DNA from: Sphingobacterium lactis
GTDB taxonomy: Bacteria; Bacteroidota; Bacteroidia; Sphingobacteriales; Sphingobacteriaceae
Assembly (NCBI RefSeq): GCF_011046555.1
Contig: NZ_CP049246.1
Location: 1,364,001-1,428,000 of the forward strand
Reading direction: 5' to 3'
Length of the DNA: 64,000 nt
Below, piece by piece: positions 7,518 to 16,491 of this stretch. The position numbers and the translations under genes are program-made. Within the stretch, counting starts at the first letter, position 1, and the number at the start of each line of letters is the position of its first letter. The notes under the pieces were generated by a model. It did not search any database. It was not told where the DNA came from and worked only from the letters and a program-made list of their open reading frames with translations.

Positions 7518-8885
7518 ATGAAAAATTATTTTATCCTTTTATTGGTTTTGTGCTCCTGTAGGATGACTGTTGCGCAGTCTTTCGAAGGCAGTTGGAAAGG
7601 TAGTCTGGTGGTATCCGCAATGGAACTTCCCCTTATTTTTGAGTTTAAGTACAATGGAGTATGGGAAGGTACTATGCAGAGTCCGATGCAATCCAATGCG
7701 AAAATCCCTTTGAGCCGAATCGAGAATCGTGGCGATTCTATTTTTGTTGAGCTTAAACAGGCCGGACTTTCGTATAAAGGCAAATTAAACCAGGATAGAA
7801 ATGCAATTGAAGGGACTTTCCAACAGCGGACCCTGAAAGCACCCATGGTGTTGACACGCTTGAGCGCTGCACAGGCGGAAGCTGCCGGCACCTTCAAACG
7901 ATCACAACGGGTCAAACCACCTTATAGCTATGATACCCTGAATGTAAACTTCGAAAATACCATCGATAAGGTCACGCTTGCCGGCACAATGACGTCTCCT
8001 AAAGAGAAAGGACGATACCCTGCCGTGGTGCTGGTGACCGGATCCGGTCCGCAGGATCGCAATTCCACTGCATTGGGGCATGAACCCTTTAAAGTGCTGG
8101 CGGATTACCTGACCAAACAGGGCATCATCGTGCTGCGTTATGACGACCGCGGCATTGCCCAATCTACTGGCAAGTACCAAACCGCCACAACTGGCGATTT
8201 CGGAAAGGATGCCCTTGCGGGACTTCAGTTCCTGCGCAAGCAGGCGAAAGTGGACCCGAATAAAGTAGGCATTGTCGGCCATAGTGAAGGTGGACTGATT
8301 TCCTTGATCTTGGCTGGACAGCATGTCGCTGGATTGGATTTTATCGTTTCCCTGAATGGACCCGCCATTCGCATTGATTCCTTGATGATCATGCAGGCGG
8401 AAGCTGTGGAGCGCTCCATGGGGAGGACGCTAACCCCAGCGATGAAGGAAAAGGTACTCCGGAATTATGAAATTGCCAAGAGTGACCTGACCACTGAAAA
8501 AGCATTCCAAGCGATCATGTCCAATATGAAAGTGATAGAAGGAAGTCAGAATGTTGCCTTTGCCGATGAAATCGGCGTGCTGGTCACACCTTGGTACCGC
8601 CACTTCCTCAAAATCGATCCCGTACAGTTCATCAAGAAAATTAAGGTGCCGGTCTTTGCTTCATTTGGGGGTAAAGATATACAGGTGATCGCCGTACCGA
8701 ATATGGAAAGCATGACAGATAACCTGCCAAAGGGGACAAAGAGTGAAATCAAGATCTATCCAGACCTGAACCACATGAACCAACACGCAAATACCGGGGC
8801 GGTTGCTGAATATGCAGAAATTGAGGAGACCATCAGTCCGGAATTGATGGAGGATGTGGCCAATTGGATCAAAGGCCTGAAATAA
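7518..8885 (+). CDS. Secreted alpha/beta hydrolase (S9-like esterase/peptidase)
   Basis: 455 residues with a signal peptide (MKNYFILLLVLCSCRMTVAQ; cleavage likely after AQ). An N-terminal beta-rich domain (~20-130) precedes an alpha/beta-hydrolase domain: LVTGSGPQDRN (oxyanion region), DDRGIAQSTG, GIVGHSEGGLISLI (nucleophile Ser near residue 257) and a C-terminal DLNHMNQ with the catalytic His. This layout is common for Bacteroidota hydrolases annotated as alpha/beta hydrolase or S9 peptidase. Substrate unknown. The ATG at 7518 starts the signal peptide; longer versions of the frame lie inside the previous gene. It is the last gene of the operon starting at 6200. Confidence 0.85.
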   Translation: MKNYFILLLVLCSCRMTVAQSFEGSWKGSLVVSAMELPLIFEFKYNGVWEGTMQSPMQSNAKIPLSRIENRGDSIFVELKQAGLSYKGKLNQDRNAIEGTFQQRTLKAPMVLTRLSAAQAEAAGTFKRSQRVKPPYSYDTLNVNFENTIDKVTLAGTMTSPKEKGRYPAVVLVTGSGPQDRNSTALGHEPFKVLADYLTKQGIIVLRYDDRGIAQSTGKYQTATTGDFGKDALAGLQFLRKQAKVDPNKVGIVGHSEGGLISLILAGQHVAGLDFIVSLNGPAIRIDSLMIMQAEAVERSMGRTLTPAMKEKVLRNYEIAKSDLTTEKAFQAIMSNMKVIEGSQNVAFADEIGVLVTPWYRHFLKIDPVQFIKKIKVPVFASFGGKDIQVIAVPNMESMTDNLPKGTKSEIKIYPDLNHMNQHANTGAVAEYAEIEETISPELMEDVANWIKGLK

Positions 8886-9016
8886 ATCAAAGAAACATGG
8901 GGTGAGGAGAAGAGGAAGGCTTTTCTCTGAATCGATAGAGCACACAATAGGGGAGTACGATAATCGTATTCCCTTTTTTAGTTCTTGCTCGTGCTTGGCA
9001 GAACAATGTGGTACGG

Positions 9017-9050
9017 CAAAAAAAATCCGCCCTGTTGGACCAGGACGGAT
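9017..9050 (-). terminator. Intrinsic terminator of the SusC/SusD operon
   Basis: ATCCGCCCTG (9025-9034) pairs with CAGGACGGAT (9041-9050), one G-T pair. Read on the minus strand it is followed by a run of eight T, about 60 bp after the SusD stop. Confidence 0.85.
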
Positions 9051-9108
9051 CATGCTTGTTGTTTATATGATAATTGCCTCGAGGCAAATTATGCCGAAAG
9101 ATACTAAT

Positions 9109-10494
9109 TTATTGTAAATAACCCGGGTTCTGTTCCAAAAGTGGGTTCACGGACCGTTCCGCATACGGAATTGGATAGACAAGTTTCTCCGAATTGTAAC
9201 TTAAGTTTCCAACATTTCGCTTGGTGCGCTTCAAGTCGTGTAGGCGGTATCCCTCGAATGCCAATTCTGTATCTCTTTCCGCTAAGATGAGATCCAATGT
9301 CAAGGTCGAAAGCACATCCACGCCGGCACGTTTCCGAATGGCGTTGATGTCATCCAATGGGGTAGCACCGACCGCTGTGTTCAGCCGGAAATTACATTCT
9401 GCCCGGGTTAGGATCAATTCACTTAAGCGTACGATTGGAATATTATCGAAATAGCCGGACCATTTTTGCGTGAACCAGCCGGAGGATTTTACACCGTTCC
9501 CTTCGTAGATAAGTTCCGTCTTCCGTTTATCTTTCGGGTCAAAGCTTTCGTAATAGCTGTCAACGATATTGATATCTCCACGACCCACATATCCACCGGT
9601 GTTGTTTGTATAGGAAGAATAGAAGGTAGCCAAACCGTCATTTGATGTTCCGGCATTGCTCTGCTCATTCTGGCGAATCTCAAAAACCCCTTCCGAAGAA
9701 TTCTTTACACGGAATGGAGCTTCAACATCACTTGCCAACGCAAAATTTTCACTGCCAATGATTTCATTGGCGTAATCTCTGGCTTTGTCATATTTTCCCT
9801 GTTGCAGGTATAATCTGACCAACATACCCATCGTGGCATAGAGGTCGTTTGTTTCGACATTTTCCAAAAGCTCCAAGGATTTCAATAAGTCATTTTCCGC
9901 TTGGGTGTACACTTCAGCAACCGTGCTACGCTTCGCACCTGTGGTAATATCAGGGAATTTCTTTACCGCTTTCAGGACAATGGGCACTGCCGGCGTGCTG
10001 TTAGCTCCATTGGCTTCGTAGGGAAGGCCAAAGAGACGGGTGAGTTCAAAGTACATAATGCCACGTACAAAGAGGGCTTTGCCATGGATTTCATTTTTCA
10101 GGTTTTCATCACCGACTACGTCCAGTGCTTCAATCACCGTGTTTGCTGCATTGATGGCGCGGTAGGCTTGTGTCCATGTTCGCGCAACATCCGCATTAGT
10201 TGATAGCAGGGTCTGCCTGCTGATTTCCCGAAAGGTAGAGAAAGAGCCGGTCCATTGCAGGTAACCTGGATTGGCATACAAGTCGGGCACCATGACTAGG
10301 TTGGTGCCGTACAGCGCGCCGCCAGCCATAATGGTATAAGCGCCGACTACTGCATTATTCACATCGGTTTCCGTTTCCAAGGCTTCGTCCGTGCCAATAT
10401 TGTCCACCGGTTGGATATCCAGCTTCTTGCCGCAGGACGACACCGTCAGAGCAAAAGCGATTAGGGAATAAGTAATTATATTTTTCGTTTTCAT
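9109..10494 (-). CDS. SusD/RagB family nutrient-binding lipoprotein
   Basis: 461 residues. A lipoprotein signal peptide ends in SSCGKK (lipidated Cys21), so the protein is anchored in the outer membrane, where SusD proteins form a lid over the SusC channel and capture glycans or peptides. The SusD features are visible: the N-terminal YTIMAGGALYG and RAINAANTVIEA segments, TPR-like helices (GKALFVRGIMYFELTRLFG; MLVRLYLQQGKYDKARDYANEII) and the C-terminal ILTRAECNFRL ... ERDTELAFEGYRLHDLKRT signature. It lies 15 bp downstream of the SusC gene in one operon. No glycosidase is adjacent, so the substrate cannot be inferred. Confidence 0.95.
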   Translation of the reverse strand: MKTKNIITYSLIAFALTVSSCGKKLDIQPVDNIGTDEALETETDVNNAVVGAYTIMAGGALYGTNLVMVPDLYANPGYLQWTGSFSTFREISRQTLLSTNADVARTWTQAYRAINAANTVIEALDVVGDENLKNEIHGKALFVRGIMYFELTRLFGLPYEANGANSTPAVPIVLKAVKKFPDITTGAKRSTVAEVYTQAENDLLKSLELLENVETNDLYATMGMLVRLYLQQGKYDKARDYANEIIGSENFALASDVEAPFRVKNSSEGVFEIRQNEQSNAGTSNDGLATFYSSYTNNTGGYVGRGDINIVDSYYESFDPKDKRKTELIYEGNGVKSSGWFTQKWSGYFDNIPIVRLSELILTRAECNFRLNTAVGATPLDDINAIRKRAGVDVLSTLTLDLILAERDTELAFEGYRLHDLKRTKRNVGNLSYNSEKLVYPIPYAERSVNPLLEQNPGYLQ

Positions 10495-10509
10495 GATAAT
10501 AGGCTTTAA

Positions 10510-13500
10510 TTAAAATCCGACACTGATACCAAAGGAAATAGTTCTCGGCTGTGGTGAAGTATAGAAGTCGTTACCCAACTGATAGCCACCGGCAAATGTG
10601 GTGTTGATCTCCGGATCATAACCATCGTATTTCGTAAAGGTCAGGAGGTTCATCGCGGATACATACACACGAGTCCGCTCCATGCCATACCGTGTGGTTA
10701 AGGACCTTGGCAAACTATAGCTCAAAACCACATTCTTTACCCGAAAATAGGAGCCATCCTGAAGGTAACGGGAAGAAGGGTTTGTTCCATTCGAATCCAA
10801 GAAACGCGGTTGCGGGATATCGGTGTTTCGGTTGTCCTCCGTCCAATAATTCATTTGGTCCACGGTTTGGTTGTCGAAATAATCACCGTTTGCGGCTTGA
10901 AAACCACCAGCGGCATTGTATAATTTATTGCCATAAACAAACTGTGTCTGTATATCCAGTGAGAAACTTTTGTAGGAAAGTGTATTTCCCAAACCGCCGA
11001 AGAATTTGGCATGTGGGCTGCCCAAGATCTGGGTTGCTGCAGCGGAGTAATCGTTGGTCGTTTCTGTTTTTGACTCATCAACATAATATAAAGCATCGCC
11101 GTTTTCCGGATCCACACCCGCATAGGCAACACCATAGAATACGCCGAAAGGTTGACCTTCTTCAACCCGACCCAGATAGCGGCCGCCCGGATAGATCGGT
11201 TGTCCATCGTTCAGTTTTGTCACCTTGTTCTTGTTGAACGAGATGTTGAATGATGTGCTCCATTTAAAGTCACCCACGAAATTCTTGCTGTTCAGGGAAA
11301 ATTCCACCCCTTTATTGTTCATTGCGCCAATGTTGCGGAAGATGGTGCTATAACCGTTTGTAGATTCTATAGGCACGTTCAGGAGCAGGTCTCTTGTATT
11401 CTTGAAATAGGCTTCAATGGTACCGGAAAGGCGGTCTGAGAAAAGTCCGAAATCAAATCCAAAGTTGCTCGCGGATGTATTTTCCCACGTCAGTTCCTCG
11501 TCTCCGATTTGGAAAGGTACCGTGCCGGGAATGCCCGCATAGTTTGCCCCACTGTAAAGGGATCTCCAACGGTAGTTTCCGATCTCCGCATTACCGGTCC
11601 GACCATAGCTGGCGCGGAATTTCAGGAAGTTCAAGGTGCTGTTTTCTTTCAGGAAGTTCTCTTCCGAGATCACCCAACCAAAACCGGCTGCTGGGAATAC
11701 ACCATATTGATTCTTTACACCGAAGCGTGAGGAACCATCCACACGAATGGAACCATCCAGGATATATTTTTCCTTGAATTTGTAATTTGCACGGGCCAGA
11801 TAGGAAAGGAATGAAAATTCCGAAGCCGATGAACTGGCATTCGATTTAATGGCTGCGCTGGTGATCTTCTGGAACTTATCCGATGGAAATCCATTACCCT
11901 CCGCGGAGGTGTATCGAAACTGCCCCTGCTGATAGGACATGCCGCCCATAAGGGATAAATTATGGCGTTCATTGAATGATTTGGTGTACGTCAAGGTATT
12001 GTTCGTATTGAAGTTGATGGAACGAGCCTGGTAATTGAAGCCGTATCCACCGACATCACCGCCATCCAATGTTCTTGTGCCTAAATACAACTCTTCTTCC
12101 AGGTTTTGAAAATCCAAGCCATATTCTGAACGGAATATGAGATCAGGTGTAATGCGTGCACTCGCATAAACGGTACCAAAAGTTCTGTAAGTATTGGAAA
12201 GGTTGTTTCCATCTTCCAGATCGATCAGGTTATTGTAGTACACCGTGTTGCGGTTCAATAATCCATCTTCTCCACGGATTGGTTGGATTGGCGGCAAGGC
12301 ATTCAGTTGCAGCGGATTCGAAAAGGCATTGTCACTGCTGACACGGTAGTTGTCTATTTTATTGATATTTACGGATCCACCGACATCCAACCAGCTCGTT
12401 GCCGAATTATCCACACCCAAGCGGCCAGAGGTGCGGACAAATCTATTACCCACGATAATACCGTTGTTGTCACTGTAGGCACCCGAAGCAATAAAACGGG
12501 TTTTGGCGTCGCCGCCGCTTACCGTTGCATTGACTTGTTGGATATTTCCTCTCCGCAAGCCTGCGTTAACCCAATCACTGTCGTGATTGGCATCCCAGTC
12601 CGTTGTGCCTGTCCAATCTTCCCAGAATTCGGCCATGCTGCCATAATCGCCGTTCTCACCCACGAGGCCTACATTTTCTGCTGCCACGGTCAATAATTGC
12701 CGGTATTGTTCAGCATTCAGGAAATCTCCCTTCTTGGTGGCGTCGTGAAATCCCGCCTGGTAACTGACGTCGATATTGGTTTTGCCAGCTTTCCCTTTTT
12801 TCGTGGTAATGAGCACGACACCATTTGAGGCGCGCGCGCCATAAATTGCTGCGGATGCTGCATCCTTCAAAACTTCCATGGATTCGATATCATTCGGGTT
12901 GATCGCCGCTAAAGGGTTGTCCGGTTCATCGTATGTACCCATGGCTGATGTTGGTACCGGCACGCCATCGATGACGAACAAGGGTTGCGACCCTGCGGAA
13001 ATGGATGACGTTCCACGGACACGGATCTGCAAAGCCTGTCCCAGTTTCCCGGAAGAGGAGTTGATAAAAACCCCCGAGGCGCGACCTTGAAGTGCGCTTT
13101 CTGCCGTCTGCAGCGGGACGTCCTGCAGGTCGGCCATCTTCACGCTGGCAACGGAACCTGTCAGGTCCTTTTTGGATTGTGTACCGTATCCAACAACCAG
13201 TACTTCCTCAAGATCCGCGGCTGATGGATTGAGGGCAACGTCAATATTGATGGAGTTGGAAATGGTAATCTGTTGGGAGGTATATCCCACGAATGTAAAG
13301 AATAAAGCTTTGATGTTGCTGTTTACTCCAATTTCGTAACGACCGTTGCCGTCTGTCTGTGCGGCAGAATTACTTCCGACAGCTCGAATGGTTACGCCAG
13401 CAATCGGGGTGTTGGTGGCGGCATCCGTAACTGTACCGGTAATGGTCCTGTTCTGCGCAAACGCCAAAATAGGGCATACGCAAAACAAAATGAAAAATGC

Positions 13501-13515
13501 CAGTTTGTTTTTCAT
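10510..13515 (-). CDS. SusC/RagA family TonB-linked outer membrane protein
   Basis: A 1001-residue TonB-dependent transporter. In order: signal peptide (cleavage after LAFAQ, ~residue 21), carboxypeptidase-regulatory-like domain (~22-110, TITGTVTDAATNTPIAGVTI), TonB-box region (EEVLVVGYGTQ), plug domain (~115-225; QGRASGVFINSSSG, IRVRGTSSIS, LFVIDGVPVP), and a long 22-stranded barrel ending in ISFGISVGF with terminal Phe. Length is typical. It pairs with the SusD gene 15 bp downstream to import a nutrient across the outer membrane. No sigma/anti-sigma pair, hybrid regulator or glycosidase is next to it, unlike most glycan utilisation loci. Confidence 0.96.
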   Translation of the reverse strand: MKNKLAFFILFCVCPILAFAQNRTITGTVTDAATNTPIAGVTIRAVGSNSAAQTDGNGRYEIGVNSNIKALFFTFVGYTSQQITISNSINIDVALNPSAADLEEVLVVGYGTQSKKDLTGSVASVKMADLQDVPLQTAESALQGRASGVFINSSSGKLGQALQIRVRGTSSISAGSQPLFVIDGVPVPTSAMGTYDEPDNPLAAINPNDIESMEVLKDAASAAIYGARASNGVVLITTKKGKAGKTNIDVSYQAGFHDATKKGDFLNAEQYRQLLTVAAENVGLVGENGDYGSMAEFWEDWTGTTDWDANHDSDWVNAGLRRGNIQQVNATVSGGDAKTRFIASGAYSDNNGIIVGNRFVRTSGRLGVDNSATSWLDVGGSVNINKIDNYRVSSDNAFSNPLQLNALPPIQPIRGEDGLLNRNTVYYNNLIDLEDGNNLSNTYRTFGTVYASARITPDLIFRSEYGLDFQNLEEELYLGTRTLDGGDVGGYGFNYQARSINFNTNNTLTYTKSFNERHNLSLMGGMSYQQGQFRYTSAEGNGFPSDKFQKITSAAIKSNASSSASEFSFLSYLARANYKFKEKYILDGSIRVDGSSRFGVKNQYGVFPAAGFGWVISEENFLKENSTLNFLKFRASYGRTGNAEIGNYRWRSLYSGANYAGIPGTVPFQIGDEELTWENTSASNFGFDFGLFSDRLSGTIEAYFKNTRDLLLNVPIESTNGYSTIFRNIGAMNNKGVEFSLNSKNFVGDFKWSTSFNISFNKNKVTKLNDGQPIYPGGRYLGRVEEGQPFGVFYGVAYAGVDPENGDALYYVDESKTETTNDYSAAATQILGSPHAKFFGGLGNTLSYKSFSLDIQTQFVYGNKLYNAAGGFQAANGDYFDNQTVDQMNYWTEDNRNTDIPQPRFLDSNGTNPSSRYLQDGSYFRVKNVVLSYSLPRSLTTRYGMERTRVYVSAMNLLTFTKYDGYDPEINTTFAGGYQLGNDFYTSPQPRTISFGISVGF

Positions 13516-13718
13516 AAATTAAGTTGTTTGGTTAGTATTTGTTTTTCAATAGGCTACTATAGGTAGTAGGCTAAAGTATTCTAAAAATAAATATATCGAA
13601 AATTAATAAATCATTGCAAATGATTTTTTGCAATAGTTTTTGGCTTAGGGGTTTAGCAATGCAGTTGGGCTGTTCAGTAGTGAGGTTGATTTAGCAGAAA
13701 ATGATACTATAAAAGCAA

Positions 13719-13755
13719 GAACACCCTGTTTTCCAATTTGGACTACAGGGTGTTC
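13719..13755 (-). terminator. Hairpin terminator after the SDR operon
   Basis: Perfect 11-bp arms GAACACCCTGT (13719-13729) and ACAGGGTGTTC (13745-13755). On the minus strand it follows the SDR stop by 31 bp and is followed by a T-rich segment (TTGCTTTTATAG). Confidence 0.7.
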
Positions 13756-13786
13756 TGCGTTTCTCTTAACGACCTTTTGGTGTGGG

Positions 13787-14497
13787 TTAGGGCGTAGTAT
13801 TGGATACGGGCAATATTTTCCCGTTGAAATATTTTTGTCCATTTTGGGCAAATTCGGCTACATAACGCCCCATTTCGAACGCTAATGTTCCTGCTTGCAA
13901 TCCTGGAAATGCCGCTTCGAACATTTCTGTTTGGGATGAGCCTAATGCTAGGCAATTCACTTTGATGCCCCTGTCCTTGAATTCCTCCGCCAAGCACTCG
14001 GTCAGAATACCCAAGGCGCCTTTGCTGGCCGAATAGGCGGCAAGACCAGGAAACTTGGAAGAACCCTGAAATCCGCCCATGCTGCTGATGTTGACGATGT
14101 GGCTGCCTGCTTCCATCAAAGGAGCGATGTGCTGGATCATCTGGACATGGCCCAGGTAATTCGATTGCAACATGACGGCGATTTCCTCAATGGAGGTTTC
14201 CAGAAATGGTTTGTTGATCAGTGCGCCGGCGTTGTTGATCAGGATATCCACTTTGTCGAATTTCGATTTGATGAATGGGATCAATGAATTTGGATAGTCG
14301 TCACGGACGATATCAAACTGTGCCGGATAAAGGGTTCCGCCATCGTGGTTGAGGGAGGATGCTATTTCGTGCAATTTACGGAGCTTATCTGCCGATCGAG
14401 CCAGGGCAATCACGGTATGTTCCTTGTTTGCCGTCAGGTCCAAAACTGCTTCAAATCCTATTCCACTGCTTGCTCCGGTGATGATAATATTTGCCAT
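13787..14497 (-). CDS. Short-chain dehydrogenase/reductase (SDR)
   Basis: 236 residues with the classical SDR pattern: IIITGASSGIGFEA (TGxxxGIG cofactor-binding motif), ILINNAGALIN (NNAG), IVNISSMGGF (catalytic Ser) and YSASKGALG (Tyr-x3-Lys). It is an NAD(P)-dependent oxidoreductase of unknown substrate. The start codon overlaps the stop of the upstream flippase-like gene by 1 bp, so the two are probably co-translated; a terminator follows. The link to a lipid flippase suggests a lipid- or sugar-modifying role, but this is only context. Confidence 0.9.
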   Translation of the reverse strand: MANIIITGASSGIGFEAVLDLTANKEHTVIALARSADKLRKLHEIASSLNHDGGTLYPAQFDIVRDDYPNSLIPFIKSKFDKVDILINNAGALINKPFLETSIEEIAVMLQSNYLGHVQMIQHIAPLMEAGSHIVNISSMGGFQGSSKFPGLAAYSASKGALGILTECLAEEFKDRGIKVNCLALGSSQTEMFEAAFPGLQAGTLAFEMGRYVAEFAQNGQKYFNGKILPVSNTTP

Positions 14498-15411
14498 TAT
14501 TCTTCGTCTTCAATTTCTTCTTCGACTTCTTTCGCGGAAGGGAGCTTGTCAGCGCCCAGTCGCTGCGGTCTAAAGATGTAATAGATACCGCTTGAAGCAA
14601 CCAAAAGAGAGATGATATAAAAAATTAAACTGATTGTTACTGCAATGTGGGGATCCAGTTTGAGGTAGGTCGCCAAACTGAAGATAACCGATTCCCGGAG
14701 TCCGATAGCTCCCCCAATGGATGGTACAATGGCCACTAGGGAAGAGACCATGAAGATCAACAGAAAAGGGGAGAATTTGCCGTCAAAATGCATGGCGTAG
14801 AGGATGAAAATCGCGGTCAGCGTCTGTAACCCCTGCACGCAGAGTGCTTTGAAGTGTGTTGCCAAGAAACTCTTTAGAAAAGGCTTGAAGAATAAGCGCA
14901 GGACATAGAGATAACTTAGCGTACCCACGACAAGTACGGCGATGGTTACGGCATTTGGTATGGCCAGTCGGGGCATAAAGATGACCAATGCGCCGATAAT
15001 GATACAGAGGGCCCAAAGTCCACTCAACCGGTCAAAGAATACCGCCCCCAACACCTGCCGTCTGGAGATCTGGAAGTTCTTCTTCAGGAAAAATATCTTG
15101 TATCCATCACCACCAATGCCGCCCGGCAGGAAAAAGTTGTACAGTAGTCCCAATTGGTACAGCCTGAAATTGTAACGTTCCGTGAGTTGCAACCCGATGG
15201 CCTTAAAGAAAGAGTTCAGTCGGGAGGAGGCGATCATCTGGGAGAAAAAATAGGTCAGTAAAGCCAGGGTCAAAAATAGAGGGTTACTGGTTTGGAGCGC
15301 CTCTTTGAGTTCAACCAAGGATATTTTTGTGGACACCCAATAAATGGCACCTAAGGTAATGACTACCTTCAGTACATTTTTTGCGATTGCCCAAAGTTTT
15401 GATTTGTCCAT
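14497..15411 (-). CDS. Flippase-like membrane protein (LPG_synthase_TM family)
   Basis: 304 residues with about eight transmembrane helices and an acidic C-terminal tail (EVEEEIEDEE). The motifs YNFFLPGGIGGDGYKIFFLKK (residues ~90-115) and VPSIGGAIGLRESVIFSL are characteristic of the UPF0104/LPG_synthase_TM family, to which the protein at 3204-4196 also belongs; this copy keeps the G-G-x-G-GDGYK form more typical of the family. Likely an inner-membrane lipid or glycolipid flippase by analogy with MprF. It sits between a small membrane protein (26 bp upstream) and the SDR gene (1-bp overlap). Confidence 0.85.
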   Translation of the reverse strand: MDKSKLWAIAKNVLKVVITLGAIYWVSTKISLVELKEALQTSNPLFLTLALLTYFFSQMIASSRLNSFFKAIGLQLTERYNFRLYQLGLLYNFFLPGGIGGDGYKIFFLKKNFQISRRQVLGAVFFDRLSGLWALCIIIGALVIFMPRLAIPNAVTIAVLVVGTLSYLYVLRLFFKPFLKSFLATHFKALCVQGLQTLTAIFILYAMHFDGKFSPFLLIFMVSSLVAIVPSIGGAIGLRESVIFSLATYLKLDPHIAVTISLIFYIISLLVASSGIYYIFRPQRLGADKLPSAKEVEEEIEDEE

Positions 15412-15437
15412 TTAAAAATGATCGTAAATTCTTTTTG

Positions 15438-15761
15438 TTACAACATGGGGTATATCCTGCTATACAACAAAAGGAGGTACAAAAGTAAGAAAGCTCCGGC
15501 TAAGACAAAGAGCCAATTGTAATCAATGCGTTGATATTTTTCCTTTAACATCATGAACATTAAGATTATAAATATCAAGAATAGGGAAATCGGCGCAAAA
15601 ATAGCCCATTTATGTGGGAAGTATAGGGAAATGTTTTCCAGTAATTTAGCATCTTTGCTAAAGGAAAAAACGATGCCGGCAATAAAGACAATCAAGATCA
15701 ATCGTAGGATTGCCTTGGCGACAGTTTTGCTTATGGTATGGTTTTTGGAAGTGTTGTTCAT
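15438..15761 (-). CDS. Small three-helix membrane protein, unknown
   Basis: 107 residues with three hydrophobic helices (~18-34, 50-70, 82-102) and a short Lys-rich N-terminus. I recognise no family. It is the first gene of the three-gene minus-strand operon with the flippase-like protein and SDR. The lengths and spacing of the helices and the coherent operon position support it being real. Confidence 0.55.
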   Translation of the reverse strand: MNNTSKNHTISKTVAKAILRLILIVFIAGIVFSFSKDAKLLENISLYFPHKWAIFAPISLFLIFIILMFMMLKEKYQRIDYNWLFVLAGAFLLLYLLLLYSRIYPML

Positions 15762-15826
15762 CTAAATTTGCTTAGCATTATTGCTTACGAAGATACATTT
15801 TAATAAACTATTTTAAACTTTACAAT

Positions 15827-16384
15827 ATGCACAAACGTATTATTTCGTTTTTATCTTTATTAACAGCGTTGTTAGTATTAGGTAGTTGTGGTGCACCGCG
15901 CAAAGGTGCTACAGGTGGATCCGATTCAGGATCTGTTTCAGGTCAGGGACCATCCGCTTCGCAATGGCGCTCCGGTGTTAAGGGCAAATGGATATTGAAC
16001 TCGGTTACCCGTGAAAATATCCCGAGCAGCTACACTGTGAAGAATATGTTCGAAGAAGCGCCGGTAGATTGTTTCATCGGTTCACTTTGGGATCTTCCAG
16101 GTGGTGCAAACCGCGGAAGCATTACCTTCAATGCTGATGGACAGCTATGTGCGGCTGGAACTGTTCGTAACATCGTATGGTCTATCCATGATCCGAAGAA
16201 CGGTGGACAGCCTTCCTTCCAATTCAAGAAGATCTACGCTGGTGACAAAGCATCCAATGTGAACAGTGGTTTCCGTTTGGATCTTTCCTATGCTGATGAG
16301 AACAGCCTAGAGATGCGTCTGCCGGTAGCATTGAACGAAGGAACAGGAAACTTGGTGTTGAAGTTCTCAAGAGCTGCTGAATAA
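15827..16384 (+). CDS. Lipoprotein, lipocalin-like
   Basis: 185 residues. Signal peptide ending in LGSCGAP (lipidated Cys21), a Gly/Ser-rich linker (~25-45), then a ~135-residue domain starting at GKWILNSVTRENIP and ending LVLKFSRAAE. The GxW start, central GSITFNADGQ strand and beta-rich pattern match lipocalin-like lipoproteins common in Bacteroidota. Two Cys in the domain (VDCFIG, LCAAG) may form a disulfide. Probably outer-membrane anchored; ligand unknown. It is a single-gene unit closed by a strong terminator. Confidence 0.7.
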   Translation: MHKRIISFLSLLTALLVLGSCGAPRKGATGGSDSGSVSGQGPSASQWRSGVKGKWILNSVTRENIPSSYTVKNMFEEAPVDCFIGSLWDLPGGANRGSITFNADGQLCAAGTVRNIVWSIHDPKNGGQPSFQFKKIYAGDKASNVNSGFRLDLSYADENSLEMRLPVALNEGTGNLVLKFSRAAE

Positions 16385-16405
16385 GAAACCTATAAAAAAC
16401 TGACT

Positions 16406-16440
16406 AAAGGCCACGGGTATTCTCGTGGCCTTTGTTTTTT
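16406..16440 (+). terminator. Intrinsic terminator of the lipocalin-like lipoprotein gene
   Basis: AAAGGCCACG (16406-16415) pairs with CGTGGCCTTT (16424-16433), followed by GTTTTTTT. Confidence 0.9.
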
Positions 16441-16491
16441 TATCAATCGTTTACTGTAAATAGCTATATTTGTTGCGTTATAACAATTAGA

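Noticed and set aside
10692..11237. A 181-codon + strand frame
   Set aside because: Antisense to SusC; composition is Arg/Pro/His-rich as expected of an off-frame reading.
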